In this document: positions 56,500 through 64,000 of the stretch, piece after piece
Layout of the letters: the number at the start of each line of letters is the position of its first letter
Numbering within the stretch: position 1 is the stretch's first letter
Assembly: GCF_900129855.1 (NCBI RefSeq)
Contig: NZ_LT670819.1
Span: forward strand, 7,502,001-7,566,000
Source: Streptomyces sp. 3214.6
GTDB taxonomy: Bacteria; Actinomycetota; Actinomycetes; Streptomycetales; Streptomycetaceae
DNA length: 64,000 bases
Direction: 5' to 3'
Made by a program: the position numbers and the translations under genes
The notes under the pieces: model-generated
Database searches by the model: none
What the model was told of the DNA's origin: nothing
What the model saw: only the letters and a program-made list of their open reading frames with translations

Positions 56500-57123
56500 A
56501 TGCTGGACGTCACCGTGATCGAGGACCCCGAGGCCGCAGCCGTTTCCCTGGACCCCATACGGGCCAGGCTGCTCGCCGAACTCGCGGCCGGACCCGCGTC
56601 GGCCGCGATGTTGGCCGGCAAGGTCGGACTGCCCCGGCAGAAGGTGAACTACCACCTCAAGGCACTGGAGCGGCACGGCCTGGTCGAGCTGGCCGGCGAG
56701 CGCCGCAAGGGCAACGTCACCGAGCGGCTGATGCGGGCCACCGCCGCGTCGTATGTGATCTCGCCGCTCGCACTCGCCGCCGTGCAGCCGGATCCCGACC
56801 GCTTCCGGGACCAGCTGTCCGCGCGCTGGCTGCTCGCGCTCGGCGCCCGGCTGGTGCGGGACGTCGGCTCGCTGATCACCGGTGCCGCGAAGGCCCGCAA
56901 GCGGCTCGCCACCTACGCGCTGGACGGCGAGGTGCGCTTCGCCTCGGCGGCCGAACGAGCCGCGTTCATCGAGGAGTTGACGGCCGGGGTGAGCGCGCTG
57001 ATCCGCAGGTACGACGCGCCCGACGCGGAGGGCGGCCGGGACCACCGGATCGTCGTCGCCGTGCATCCCACGCTCAAGGACCAGCAGCCCACTCGGCCCA
57101 CCAGCCAGGAAATCGACCAGTAG
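56500..57123 (+). CDS. ArsR-like winged-helix regulator
   Basis: A 207-residue helix-turn-helix protein. The DNA-binding part is residues about 15-75 (LDPIRARLLAELAAGPASAA, KVGLPRQKVNYHLKALERHG). The remaining 130 residues are a helical effector domain. It precedes an SRPBCC gene by 16 bp, the usual pairing of ArsR/HTH regulators with AHSA1-type proteins. Confidence 0.87.
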   Translation: MLDVTVIEDPEAAAVSLDPIRARLLAELAAGPASAAMLAGKVGLPRQKVNYHLKALERHGLVELAGERRKGNVTERLMRATAASYVISPLALAAVQPDPDRFRDQLSARWLLALGARLVRDVGSLITGAAKARKRLATYALDGEVRFASAAERAAFIEELTAGVSALIRRYDAPDAEGGRDHRIVVAVHPTLKDQQPTRPTSQEIDQ

Positions 57124-57139
57124 GACTCAGGAGCACGCC

Positions 57140-57886
57140 ATGACCAACGAAACGTCCAAGGAATTCGAGATCGCTCGCGAGTTCGAGGTCGACGCCACGC
57201 CCGAGGAGGTGTGGGCGGCGATCACCACGGGGACCGGAGGGTATCTGTGGCCGATGGAGCCGCCCGAGCCGCGGGTCGGCGGCACGGGGCCCTTCGGGTC
57301 CAAGGTCACCGCCTGGGACCCGCCGCACCGCTACACCAACCGCGTCGAGGACGTCGACGGCATCGCCGAGCAGACGCTCAACCAGCTCGACTACACCATC
57401 GAGCCGCGGGACGAGGGCCGGCGCGCCTGGGTGCGGTACGTGCACAGTGGCATCTTCGTCGACGACTGGGACAACCAGTACGACGGCGCCGCCAAGCACA
57501 CCGACTTCTATCTGCACACCCTGCGGGAGTACCTGGTGCACTTCGCGCCCCGGCCCGCCGCCTTCGCCACCTTCGACGGGCCGGAGGCCTCCAAGGCCCC
57601 CGACGCCCTCGCCGCGGTCGCACGGGCGCTCGGCGTCGGGGAGGACGTGGCGGCAGGCACCCGGGTGACGGTCCGGGGACCCGACGAGTTCGACGCCGTG
57701 GTCGACTTCCGCGACCCGTACTTCATCGGGCTGCGCACGGAGCGGGGTCTCACCCGCGTCTTCGGACGCAACCACTGGGGCCACCCGGTCGGCGTCTCCC
57801 TGCACGACTTCACGCCGGGCGCCGACATCAAGGAGTGCGAGGCCGCCTGGCAGGGCTGGCTGAACGAGGTGTTCAGCCGGCCCTGA
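57140..57886 (+). CDS. SRPBCC/AHSA1-domain protein
   Basis: A 248-residue protein with a START-like ligand-binding fold at the N-terminus (AREFEVDATPEEVWAAIT, GGYLWPMEPPE). The C-terminal 90 residues look like a second, degenerate copy or extension (VTVRGPDEFDAVVDF, FGRNHWGHP). Ligand unknown. Co-transcribed with the ArsR-like gene. Confidence 0.85.
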   Translation: MTNETSKEFEIAREFEVDATPEEVWAAITTGTGGYLWPMEPPEPRVGGTGPFGSKVTAWDPPHRYTNRVEDVDGIAEQTLNQLDYTIEPRDEGRRAWVRYVHSGIFVDDWDNQYDGAAKHTDFYLHTLREYLVHFAPRPAAFATFDGPEASKAPDALAAVARALGVGEDVAAGTRVTVRGPDEFDAVVDFRDPYFIGLRTERGLTRVFGRNHWGHPVGVSLHDFTPGADIKECEAAWQGWLNEVFSRP

Positions 57887-57897
57887 CCGAGCCGGGG

Positions 57898-59724
57898 TTA
57901 CGGCTCGAAGCGCAGCACCTGCGGGTCGTGGTCGCTGATCTGGTCGTGGAACTCCGAGTTGATGTGCACGCTGTCGTACGCGAAGTCGCAGCCGCGCCGG
58001 ATCGAGGGGCTCACCAGGATCTGGTCCAGGACCTGCTGGTTGCCCTGGTAGTCGTAGGTGTAACGCTCGCTCTTCGGCAGCGACTTGATCGCCGACCACA
58101 GCTCGCCGTCGCCTTCGAGGATCTTCGCGGTGTCGGAGAACTCGAAGTCGTTCATGTCGCCGAGCGCGATGACGTCCGCGTTCTTCTGGACGTCGAGGAT
58201 GCTCTTGGCGAACGCGTTGACCAGCGTCGCCTGCGCGTGGCGCTGGGTCTCCGAACTGCGCACCACCGGCTGGTACTGCGAGGTCAGACCCTGGTCGCCG
58301 CCCTTGGAGTTGAGGTGGTTGGCGATCACGAAGACCGTCTTCCCGCGGAAGACGAACTCGCCGGCCAGCGGCTTGCGGCTGGACTTCCAGGCCTCGTTCC
58401 CGGGGTCGATCCGGCCCGGGGAGGCCGTCAGCTGCGCCTTGCCGTGCACCTTCGTGACGCCCACCGCAGTGGTGGAGTCGCCGCCCGAGCGGTCGGTGAA
58501 GGAGACCCGCTCCGGGTTGAACAGGAACACCTGACGGATGTTGCCGCCAGGCTCGCCGCCGTCCTGGTCGTTGACCGGGTCGATCGAGCGCCAGTCGTAC
58601 GTCGGGCCGCCGGCCGCCACGATCGCGTCGATCAGCTTGTTCACCGTCACGTCGGCGGCGACCGTGCCGTCGTCCTTCGCGCCGTTGTTGTCCTGGATCT
58701 CCTCCAGGGACACGATGTCGGGCGACTTCAGGTTGTTCACGATCGCGGAGGCGTGCGCCGCGAAAGTGGCGTCGGACGGGTCGAGGTTCTCGACGTTGTA
58801 CGTCGCGACCGCCAGCTCGCCCCTCTTCTGCTTCTGCGTCGTCTCCCGCTGCAGACCGCCGCTCTTCAGCGTGCCGAGCTGGTTGGCCACGACCGTGTAG
58901 CCGCCGAACTGGTTGTAGTCCAGCGGGCCGGCCGTGACACCCGTGAGGGTGTCGCCGACGTTCGCGACGGGGAAGTCGGCCGTCGCGCCCAGCGACTGGA
59001 TCTGCAGCCGGCCGGTGTTCTGCGAGGTGTAGGAGCCGTACAGCGTGCCCCCGCGGCGGGTGGTGTTCTCCCGCGGCTTCACCGTGACCCACAGCTCGGT
59101 GTAGGGGTCGGTGGCGGTGACCACGCGCGCGTCGGCGACCTGGACGTTCATGCCCTCCAGGGACTCGTAGTAGTCCAGGGCGTATGTGGCGGGCCGCAGG
59201 GTCAGGCCGTTGATCGAGTTGCTCGCCGCGGTGTCGCCGGCCGGGGCGTACGCGGCCGGGACCGACTTCGCGTTCACGGCGGTCGCGGCCGGAACGGCGT
59301 TGCCGCTGGAGAGGACCGTCACCGTCGGCTTGGTGATCTCGGTGATCGACTGGTTGCCGGTGGAGGTGCCCCCGGGGACGAACTCCGACACCGTGCCGGT
59401 GACCGTGACGGAGTCGCCGACGGCGACCTTCGGGGTGGAGCCGGTGAAGACGAAGACGCCCTCACTGGTGGCCGGGTCGGCGTCCGGGTTCGGATCCTGG
59501 ATCCAGAAACCTTTGGACGAGCCGTAGGTGCGTACGCCGGTGACGATTCCGGCCACACCCGTGACCGCCTTGCCGGCGTACGGCGATATCCGGGTCGTGC
59601 CCTGGATGTCGTGAATGGCCACCGTGTCCGCGTGCGCGGGCAGGGTGAGGGCGACGGTGGAGGCCGCGGAACAGACGGCGGCGACGGTGAGCGCGGCGAG
59701 ACGCGCGGACTTCTTGCTCGGCAA
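57898..59724 (-). CDS. Secreted endonuclease/exonuclease/phosphatase-family nuclease
   Basis: A 608-residue exported protein. Signal peptide (ARLAALTVAAVCSAASTVAL, then PAHA). Residues about 35-290 hold OB-fold/lamin-tail-like material (TTRISPYAGKAVTGVAGIVT, VGDSVTVTGTVSEF); the C-terminal 300 residues are the nuclease: ATYNVENLDPSD, SLEEIQDN, ANHLNSKGGDQG, ALGDMNDFEFS and ISDHDPQVLRF, so the catalytic residues are present. Such proteins are extracellular DNases, probably for phosphate or nucleotide scavenging. TTG 59724 is chosen for GGAGGG 6 bp upstream. Confidence 0.92.
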   Translation of the reverse strand: MPSKKSARLAALTVAAVCSAASTVALTLPAHADTVAIHDIQGTTRISPYAGKAVTGVAGIVTGVRTYGSSKGFWIQDPNPDADPATSEGVFVFTGSTPKVAVGDSVTVTGTVSEFVPGGTSTGNQSITEITKPTVTVLSSGNAVPAATAVNAKSVPAAYAPAGDTAASNSINGLTLRPATYALDYYESLEGMNVQVADARVVTATDPYTELWVTVKPRENTTRRGGTLYGSYTSQNTGRLQIQSLGATADFPVANVGDTLTGVTAGPLDYNQFGGYTVVANQLGTLKSGGLQRETTQKQKRGELAVATYNVENLDPSDATFAAHASAIVNNLKSPDIVSLEEIQDNNGAKDDGTVAADVTVNKLIDAIVAAGGPTYDWRSIDPVNDQDGGEPGGNIRQVFLFNPERVSFTDRSGGDSTTAVGVTKVHGKAQLTASPGRIDPGNEAWKSSRKPLAGEFVFRGKTVFVIANHLNSKGGDQGLTSQYQPVVRSSETQRHAQATLVNAFAKSILDVQKNADVIALGDMNDFEFSDTAKILEGDGELWSAIKSLPKSERYTYDYQGNQQVLDQILVSPSIRRGCDFAYDSVHINSEFHDQISDHDPQVLRFEP

Positions 59725-59755
59725 CGGAATCCCTCCGGGGACGTACGTGAGCGCC

Positions 59756-59886
59756 GGAACGAGGTGGAACGACGTGGAACGAGGTGGATCGGGCGGAACG
59801 AGGTCGAGCCAGGTGGAGCGAGGTGAGCCAGGTGGAGCGGGGTGGAGCGAGGTGGAGCAGGGTGGAACCGGGGGTCGAACGAGGGG
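59756..59886. repeat. Degenerate 10-bp minisatellite upstream of the nuclease gene
   Basis: About 13 imperfect copies of GAGGTGGAAC / GAGGTGGAGC. On the nuclease strand the array is pyrimidine-rich. It lies in the expected leader or promoter of that gene. Confidence 0.85.
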
Positions 59887-59952
59887 GGAGACAAGCGTGA
59901 AAGCGAGCGTGGAGCGCGGAAACGAGGGGGCGTGACCGGTGGGGCGGAACGC

Positions 59953-60004
59953 GACGCGCGTAGAAATCCAGTGCACAGCTGTCCAGTGGATTTCTACGCG
60001 CGTC
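59953..60004. repeat. 52-bp near-perfect inverted repeat
   Basis: Outer arms of 18 bp are identical in inverse (59953-59970 with 59987-60004); the inner 8 bp each side match with two mismatches, so 24 of 26 positions pair. It lies between divergent genes, so it is not an ordinary terminator. The rest of the spacer to 60161 holds TAGGCT (60098-60103) as a possible -10 for the next gene. Confidence 0.85.
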
Positions 60005-60161
60005 AATCTCCTGCCTGGTCACGCCAGTTGTCAAGGTTTCAGCCATGTACGCAGGCCGACGGGGAGATGAACCGGGCGGCATGGGCCCATATCCGTCTAG
60101 GCTGAGTGGCCCAGTGCCCCCAGCGGGCCGGTGGCACGACGCGCCCGAGGAGAACCAGCCG

Positions 60162-61598
60162 ATGTCAGACAGCTCCCCCCTGCCGCCGGTGCGGCTGCAC
60201 ACCGAAGCGGAGCTGGCGCGCGACGCCCTGTCCACGCCGTTGCTCTCCCGGGCCGCCCTGCTCGCCCGTTGGGCCGGTCCCGACACCCGCGTCGACGCGG
60301 GCGGCCAGCTCGTCGAGGAGCAGCTGCCCGCCGCCGCGCAGGCGCTCGGACTGACCGGGGACGACGCCGCCGCCGAGGCGAGCGAGGCCTGGCGGGTCGC
60401 CATGGACACCGGGCTCGTGGAGGTCGTCGACGAACAGGCCGACACCGTCACGACCGGCGAGGACCTGGCCCTGCTCACCGGCGGCTCCCCGCACGACATC
60501 CTCGCCGTCTGGCTCGGCGCCCTGGAGTCCGTGATCGCCGACGCCGCCGTACCCGACCTGGACGCACTGATCGACGTCATGGACGAGGGCGGGGCCGTCG
60601 ACTTCTCCAAGCTGGACTGGGACCCCGAGGCCGAGGCCGGGTTCCTCGACGGTGTGCTCGGCAACCTCTACCTGCTGACCGCCGGCGAGGACGGCCCCGG
60701 CGACGCCCCCGTCCCGCTCCCCGCGCTCGCCGCCTCGATGATCATCCCCGGCGACATGAACGAGCCCACCAACGACGTCCTGGAGCAGGTCTCCGACGCG
60801 ATGATGCGGCTCGACGACCAGTTCCGGCTGCTGGAACCGATCGGCCTGGTCGCCTACCAGCCCGTCGACGACGCCCTGATGGGGGACATGGACGCGGAGG
60901 CCGACGAGCCCGCCGCCCCGGTCGACGAGACCGACGTCACCCGCTACGGCATGGTCCGCCTCACCCCGCTCGGCCTGTACGGGCTGCGCGCCCGGCTGCT
61001 GGAGGCCGGCTTCGCGGCCCCCGCCGTCGGCGACCTCGCCGACAAGGGCGCCGACGCCCTCCTCGACGGCAGCGCCGGCTACAGCTCGCGCGCCGCCCTC
61101 GCCGAGACCGAACAGTGGCTCGCCCGCCGCGAACCCCTCGCCGCCGCACGGGAGTTGCTGGCCGCGGCCCGCGGCGCGGACCCCGGCGCCCCGCTGCGCC
61201 GGCTGCGCTGCCAGCAGGCCCTCTCCCTCGTCGGCACGCACGCCGAGCCCGCCGTGCGCGAGGTCCTCGACGACGCCGAACTCGGCGGCCTCGCCCGCGT
61301 CTGGCTGAGCGAGCTCGGTGCGACGGACGTCCCCGCGCCGTCCGAGGACCTGGTCTTCTGGCTCACCATCGACACCCTCGCCGCGCAGCTCGCCGCCGAG
61401 GGCAACTCCGACGAACTCCAGGCCCTCGTCGAGGGGCTGGCCCAGCAGCACAGCGGCTTCTTCGCCGCGGCCTGGCGCGTCGACCACCCGGCGACCCCGG
61501 AGGTCCTGGAGGCGATGGGACGCCTGCACCCGGACAAGCGCATCGCGAAAGAAGCACGCAAGGCGGCGTTCAAGGCACGCTCCCAGCAGGGCGGCTGA
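60162..61598 (+). CDS. Conserved hypothetical protein (478 aa, acidic)
   Basis: A soluble, Ala/Leu/Asp-rich protein predicted almost all helical. There is no signal peptide or membrane helix and no catalytic motif I can name. The sequence alternates helical-repeat-like blocks (DDAAAEASEAWRVAMDTGLV, RLRCQQALSLVGTHAEPAVR, LQALVEGLAQQHSGFFAAAW). GAGGAGAACC precedes ATG 60162. Probably an actinobacterial protein of unknown function; the helical repeats suggest a scaffold role, which is inference. Confidence 0.8.
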   Translation: MSDSSPLPPVRLHTEAELARDALSTPLLSRAALLARWAGPDTRVDAGGQLVEEQLPAAAQALGLTGDDAAAEASEAWRVAMDTGLVEVVDEQADTVTTGEDLALLTGGSPHDILAVWLGALESVIADAAVPDLDALIDVMDEGGAVDFSKLDWDPEAEAGFLDGVLGNLYLLTAGEDGPGDAPVPLPALAASMIIPGDMNEPTNDVLEQVSDAMMRLDDQFRLLEPIGLVAYQPVDDALMGDMDAEADEPAAPVDETDVTRYGMVRLTPLGLYGLRARLLEAGFAAPAVGDLADKGADALLDGSAGYSSRAALAETEQWLARREPLAAARELLAAARGADPGAPLRRLRCQQALSLVGTHAEPAVREVLDDAELGGLARVWLSELGATDVPAPSEDLVFWLTIDTLAAQLAAEGNSDELQALVEGLAQQHSGFFAAAWRVDHPATPEVLEAMGRLHPDKRIAKEARKAAFKARSQQGG

Positions 61599-61679
61599 CT
61601 CTTCCCAGGGGCCTCCTTGGGGCTCCCGTGGGGTGATCCGTACGGGTTCATGGAACCGGGTCCTTCGACGTCGCTCCCC

Positions 61680-61701
61680 GTTCAACTCCCGTTCAGACAT
61701 G
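61680..61701 (+). promoter_or_regulatory. Putative PHO box (PhoP binding site)
   Basis: Two 11-bp direct units, GTTCAACTCCC (61680) and GTTCAGACATG (61691), fit the GTTCACC-N4 repeat of Streptomyces PHO boxes at five or more of seven positions each. A further GTTCA lies at 61646 within GGTTCATGGAACC. The site is 70-90 bp before a phosphatase gene. Confidence 0.55.
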
Positions 61702-61769
61702 GGCGGGACGGTGGCGCCGAACCCAGGTCCGCCACCCTCCACGGCACTTTTCGAGTCTCAGGAGACACC

Positions 61770-63236
61770 ATGTCGCTCACCCGCAGGGACTTCGCCAGAA
61801 AATCCGCGGTCACCGGTGCCGGGGTCGCGCTGGCGGGCAGCGTCAGCGCCCTCGCCACCGCGCCGAACGCCCTCGCGTCCTCGGACGTCGACTCCGCGGC
61901 AGACACGGCGGACGCGGCGCAGGAGTCGGCGGCCGGACACCACGGGGTCGGCTACGGGCCTCTGCTCCCCGACCCCGACGGCCTCCTCGCGCTGCCTGCC
62001 GGGTTCAAGTACCGCGTCATCACCTACAGCGGCAGGACCACGCTGGAGTCGGGCGAGAGCACCCCGTCCAACCACGACGGCACCGCCGCCTTCTGCGGAC
62101 CGCGCGGCGCGACCCTCCTCGTCAACAACCACGAGCTCAAGGGCCCGCGGGCCAACTGGAAGTACCCGGTCCCGCTCACCGAAGGCCTCGTCTACGACCC
62201 GGCGGCCTCCGGCGGCTGCACGGTCGTCGAGGTACGCCCCGGCGGCCACGTCGCCGAGTGGGTCGGCATCGCCGGCACCTCCACCAACTGCGCGGGCGGC
62301 AGCACCCCTTGGGACACCTGGCTCACCTGCGAGGAGACCGAGGACAAGGCCGGCCAGAACGGCATGACCAAGGACCACGGCTACGTCTTCGAGGTCGACC
62401 CCGAGGACCGCCGCGCCAACCGCGGCCCGAAGCCGATCAAGGCGCTCGGCCGGTACGCCCACGAGGCCGTCGTCATTGACCCCAAGCGCGGCCACGCCTA
62501 CCTCACCGAGGACGCCTCCGGCCCCAACGGCCTGCTCTACCGCTGGACCCCGCCGGCCGGCTTCCACCACGGCCGCGGCAAGCTGCGCACCCTCGCCGAC
62601 GACGCCGGCGTCCTCGAGGCCTTCAAGTGCTTCGACTCCGGCGGCAAGTTCATCGACGACCTCTCCCGCGCCACGAAGATCGGCACGGTGTACGGCGTTG
62701 ACTGGGTCGTCGTCCCCGACCGCGACGCGAGGACGACATCCGTCCGCAAGCAGTTCACCGAAGGACAGGTAACCCGCGCCCGCAAGCTGGAGGGTATGTG
62801 GTGGGGCGACGGCGGCACCTACATCGTCTCCTCGTACGCCCGTGACGAGAGCCCCGTGCAGCACGACGGCGCCGTCTGGTTCTACGACCCCAAGCGTCGC
62901 ACGCTGACCCTGAAGGTCCTGCTCGGTGTGAACCCCGACCCGTCCGTCGACGGCGCCTTCGACGGCCCCGACAACATCACCGTCTCCCCGTACGGCGGGC
63001 TCGTCATCGCCGAGGACGGCGAGGGCGTCCAGCACCTGTTCGGCGCCACCGACAGCGGCCGTACCTACCCCATCGCCCGCAACGAGCTCAACATCGGCAC
63101 CGCGGAGAAGCCGGAATACAGCGAGTTCACCGGCGTCACCTTCTCCCCCGACGGCCACACCCTGTACGCCAACATCCAGACCCCGGGCATCATGCTGGCC
63201 ATCACCGGACCCTGGAAGCGGCAGAAGCGCGGCTGA
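61770..63236 (+). CDS. PhoX-family secreted phosphatase-like protein (Tat substrate)
   Basis: A 488-residue exported protein. The Tat signal TRRDFARKSAVTGAGVALAG is followed by a PhoX/DUF839 domain: NHDGTAAFCG, NNHELKGP, TWLTCEETED, GRYAHEAVVIDP, LTEDASGPNGLLYR and PDNITVSPYGGLVIAEDG are family blocks with the Glu/Asp metal ligands. It would release phosphate from esters outside the cell using calcium/iron cofactors. CAGGAG precedes ATG 61770. A PHO box upstream supports control by phosphate starvation. Confidence 0.9.
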   Translation: MSLTRRDFARKSAVTGAGVALAGSVSALATAPNALASSDVDSAADTADAAQESAAGHHGVGYGPLLPDPDGLLALPAGFKYRVITYSGRTTLESGESTPSNHDGTAAFCGPRGATLLVNNHELKGPRANWKYPVPLTEGLVYDPAASGGCTVVEVRPGGHVAEWVGIAGTSTNCAGGSTPWDTWLTCEETEDKAGQNGMTKDHGYVFEVDPEDRRANRGPKPIKALGRYAHEAVVIDPKRGHAYLTEDASGPNGLLYRWTPPAGFHHGRGKLRTLADDAGVLEAFKCFDSGGKFIDDLSRATKIGTVYGVDWVVVPDRDARTTSVRKQFTEGQVTRARKLEGMWWGDGGTYIVSSYARDESPVQHDGAVWFYDPKRRTLTLKVLLGVNPDPSVDGAFDGPDNITVSPYGGLVIAEDGEGVQHLFGATDSGRTYPIARNELNIGTAEKPEYSEFTGVTFSPDGHTLYANIQTPGIMLAITGPWKRQKRG

Positions 63237-63284
63237 GCCTAATTCGCTCGCTCTTCCCGAGCTGTGCCTCCTACAGTGAGATCA

Positions 63285-63413
63285 CGAAAGCGCACCTCCC
63301 GGTGCGAAGGCAGCGGCTACTTCTTTGTAACAGAAATCCACGCCGCCGCCGACTTGATCTCGGGAGGCGCAGCATGGGGTGGATGCCCGGTGCGCAGGCA
63401 ACGGTTACTTTCG
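63285..63413 (+). ncRNA. Candidate structured RNA beside the TROVE remnant (speculative)
   Basis: Nested complementary segments: CGAAAG (63285-63290) with CTTTCG (63408-63413); CGCACC (63291-63296) with GGTGCG (63301-63306); GTAAC (63327-63331) with GTTAC (63404-63408, sharing a base with the outer stem); ATCCAC (63336-63341) with GTGGAT (63379-63384). A closing stem plus internal hairpins recalls bacterial Y-like RNAs, which are often encoded next to TROVE genes. No promoter was found and the pairings were judged by eye. Confidence 0.2.
63298..63410 (+). repeat. 25-bp direct repeat pair, 88 bp apart
   Basis: 63298-63322 and 63386-63410 agree at 22 of 25 positions (both start CCCGGTGCG and end TACTT). 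They bracket most of the candidate RNA and lie directly before the surviving vWA coding part. Confidence 0.8.
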
Positions 63414-63419
63414 GGCTCG

Positions 63420-63890
63420 ATGTTCTACTCCCGGCTGTCCGACCGTTCCGAACTCAACCGGGCCGACGCGGCGGCGATCTTCGGCACGGCGCTCGCGCTG
63501 CGGGCGGCGCAGGCGGACCTCGTCGAGTTCGGGACCACGAGCCGGCGCCTCACGTTCGGCAAGGGCGAGTCGGTACTCAAGATCCTCGGCCGCTTCGGCG
63601 ATCTGGGCGGCACCGACACCACCAGCGCGGTCCGCGCGCACTATCGAGGCCAGGACCGGGTGCTGATCGTCACCGACGAGCAGTACGCCTTCAGCCACCA
63701 CGGTGACCCGACCGGGCAGATCCCGGCGCACGTGCCGGTCTACACCTGGAACCTGGCCGGGTACCGCGTGGGCCACGGTCCGTCGGGGACGGCGAACCGG
63801 CACACCTTCGGTGGGCTCTCGGACGCGGCGTTCCGGATGGTGCCCCTGCTGGAAGCCGCCACGGACGCCGACTGGCCGTGGAGCGCCTGA
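63420..63890 (+). pseudogene. C-terminal vWA-domain remnant of a TROVE (Ro60-like) protein
   Basis: About 156 codons match the von Willebrand A domain at the end of bacterial TROVE proteins: SGSMFYSRLSDRSELNRADA, FGTALALRAA, FGDLGGTDTTSAVRAHY, VLIVTDEQY and YTWNLAGYRVGH. The RNA-binding HEAT-repeat ring is missing; upstream is the phosphatase gene. The MIDAS start that should read DVSGSM is LLSGSM, so its first Asp is lost. The frame is open back to about 63264 but codes unrelated residues. ATG 63420 has no ribosome site. I treat it as a truncated remnant. Confidence 0.7.
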
Positions 63891-63930
63891 TCTTCGGCGT
63901 GCCACACCGGTCCGCCCGCCCCGGGGCTTC

Positions 63931-64000
63931 CTATGCGGCGGCCTTCGGCCGCCCTCTGATCGCGAAGACCGCCGTCAGCAGTGCCGTCAACGCGATCAGG
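63931..64000 (-). CDS. C-terminal end of a membrane protein (partial)
   Basis: Reading from the window edge on the minus strand, 22 codons (LIALTALLTAVFAIRGRPKA and two Ala) end at TAG 63931-63933. A hydrophobic helix followed by a basic tail is typical of the end of a transporter such as an MFS protein. The gene starts outside the window. A GGCGGCC/GGCCGCC mini-hairpin lies in its last codons. Confidence 0.5.
   Translation of the reverse strand, partial: LIALTALLTAVFAIRGRPKAAA

Overview
The window reads as chromosomal core DNA of a Streptomyces species or very close relative. The evidence is very high GC with strong third-position bias, GTG and TTG starts, many 4-bp stop/start overlaps (ATGA or GTGA), and a gene order I recall from the S. 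coelicolor SCO1905-SCO1965 neighbourhood: uvrA - uvrC-rapZ-yvcK-whiA - gap-pgk-tpiA-secG - pgi - pgl-opcA-zwf-tal-tkt / ctaB - ctaA - suf operon - dapD. That synteny is from memory and was not searched. I find no rRNA, tRNA, CRISPR array, prophage or intact insertion sequence.

Layout. 1-2.73 kb: tail of an unknown gene, then a minus-strand polar amino acid ABC importer. 3-5.8 kb: a decayed stretch with a C-terminal fragment of a metallo-beta-lactamase-fold (MBL) hydrolase, an isolated small unknown gene with its own promoter and terminators, the intact MBL paralogue and a mycothiol-dependent isomerase-like gene. 6-16.8 kb: uvrA; a sugar kinase beside the wreck of a lacI-type regulator; an HTH gene; then the overlapping uvrC-rapZ-yvcK-whiA operon. 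17-20 kb: a secreted M14 carboxypeptidase. 20-28 kb: glycolysis (gap, pgk, tpiA) with secG, an RbpA-like gene, a frameshifted MFS transporter, pgi and a membrane protein. 28.4-35.2 kb: the minus-strand pentose phosphate operon tkt-tal-zwf-opcA-pgl. 35.5-41.7 kb: haem o/a synthesis (ctaB, ctaA), an amidohydrolase, an ABC-2 exporter and an AAC(3)-like acetyltransferase. 41.9-48.5 kb: sufR-sufB-sufD-Rieske-sufC-sufS-sufU-sufT-like. 48.5-64 kb: an accessory-flavoured stretch with an AbfB-domain protein, an SMR/TetR pair, dapD, a HAD protein, an ECF sigma factor with a membrane partner, a dapA-like gene, holin-like/DUF3618 envelope genes, an ArsR/SRPBCC pair, a secreted nuclease, a conserved hypothetical, a PhoX-like phosphatase and a broken TROVE/vWA remnant.

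How it works together. Glycolysis, the oxidative pentose phosphate pathway, haem A and Fe-S cluster assembly sit side by side with the developmental regulator whiA and excision repair genes. Several genes (the isomerase at 5787, uvrC, 36526, sufR, the SMR gene, dapD) carry a TANNNT -10 box 6-7 nt before the start codon and no Shine-Dalgarno, so they look leaderless. In sufR and the SMR gene the predicted operator overlaps both the -10 and the start codon.

Most of the window is conserved and ordinary. I found no convincing new multi-gene system. The places most worth checking are the decayed loci (lacI, MBL, MFS, TROVE), the putative structured RNA and repeats beside the TROVE remnant, the operator-over-leaderless-start designs, the small gene at 3699-3998, and several tandem or inverted repeats (59.7-60.0 kb, 56.3 kb, 51.6 kb).
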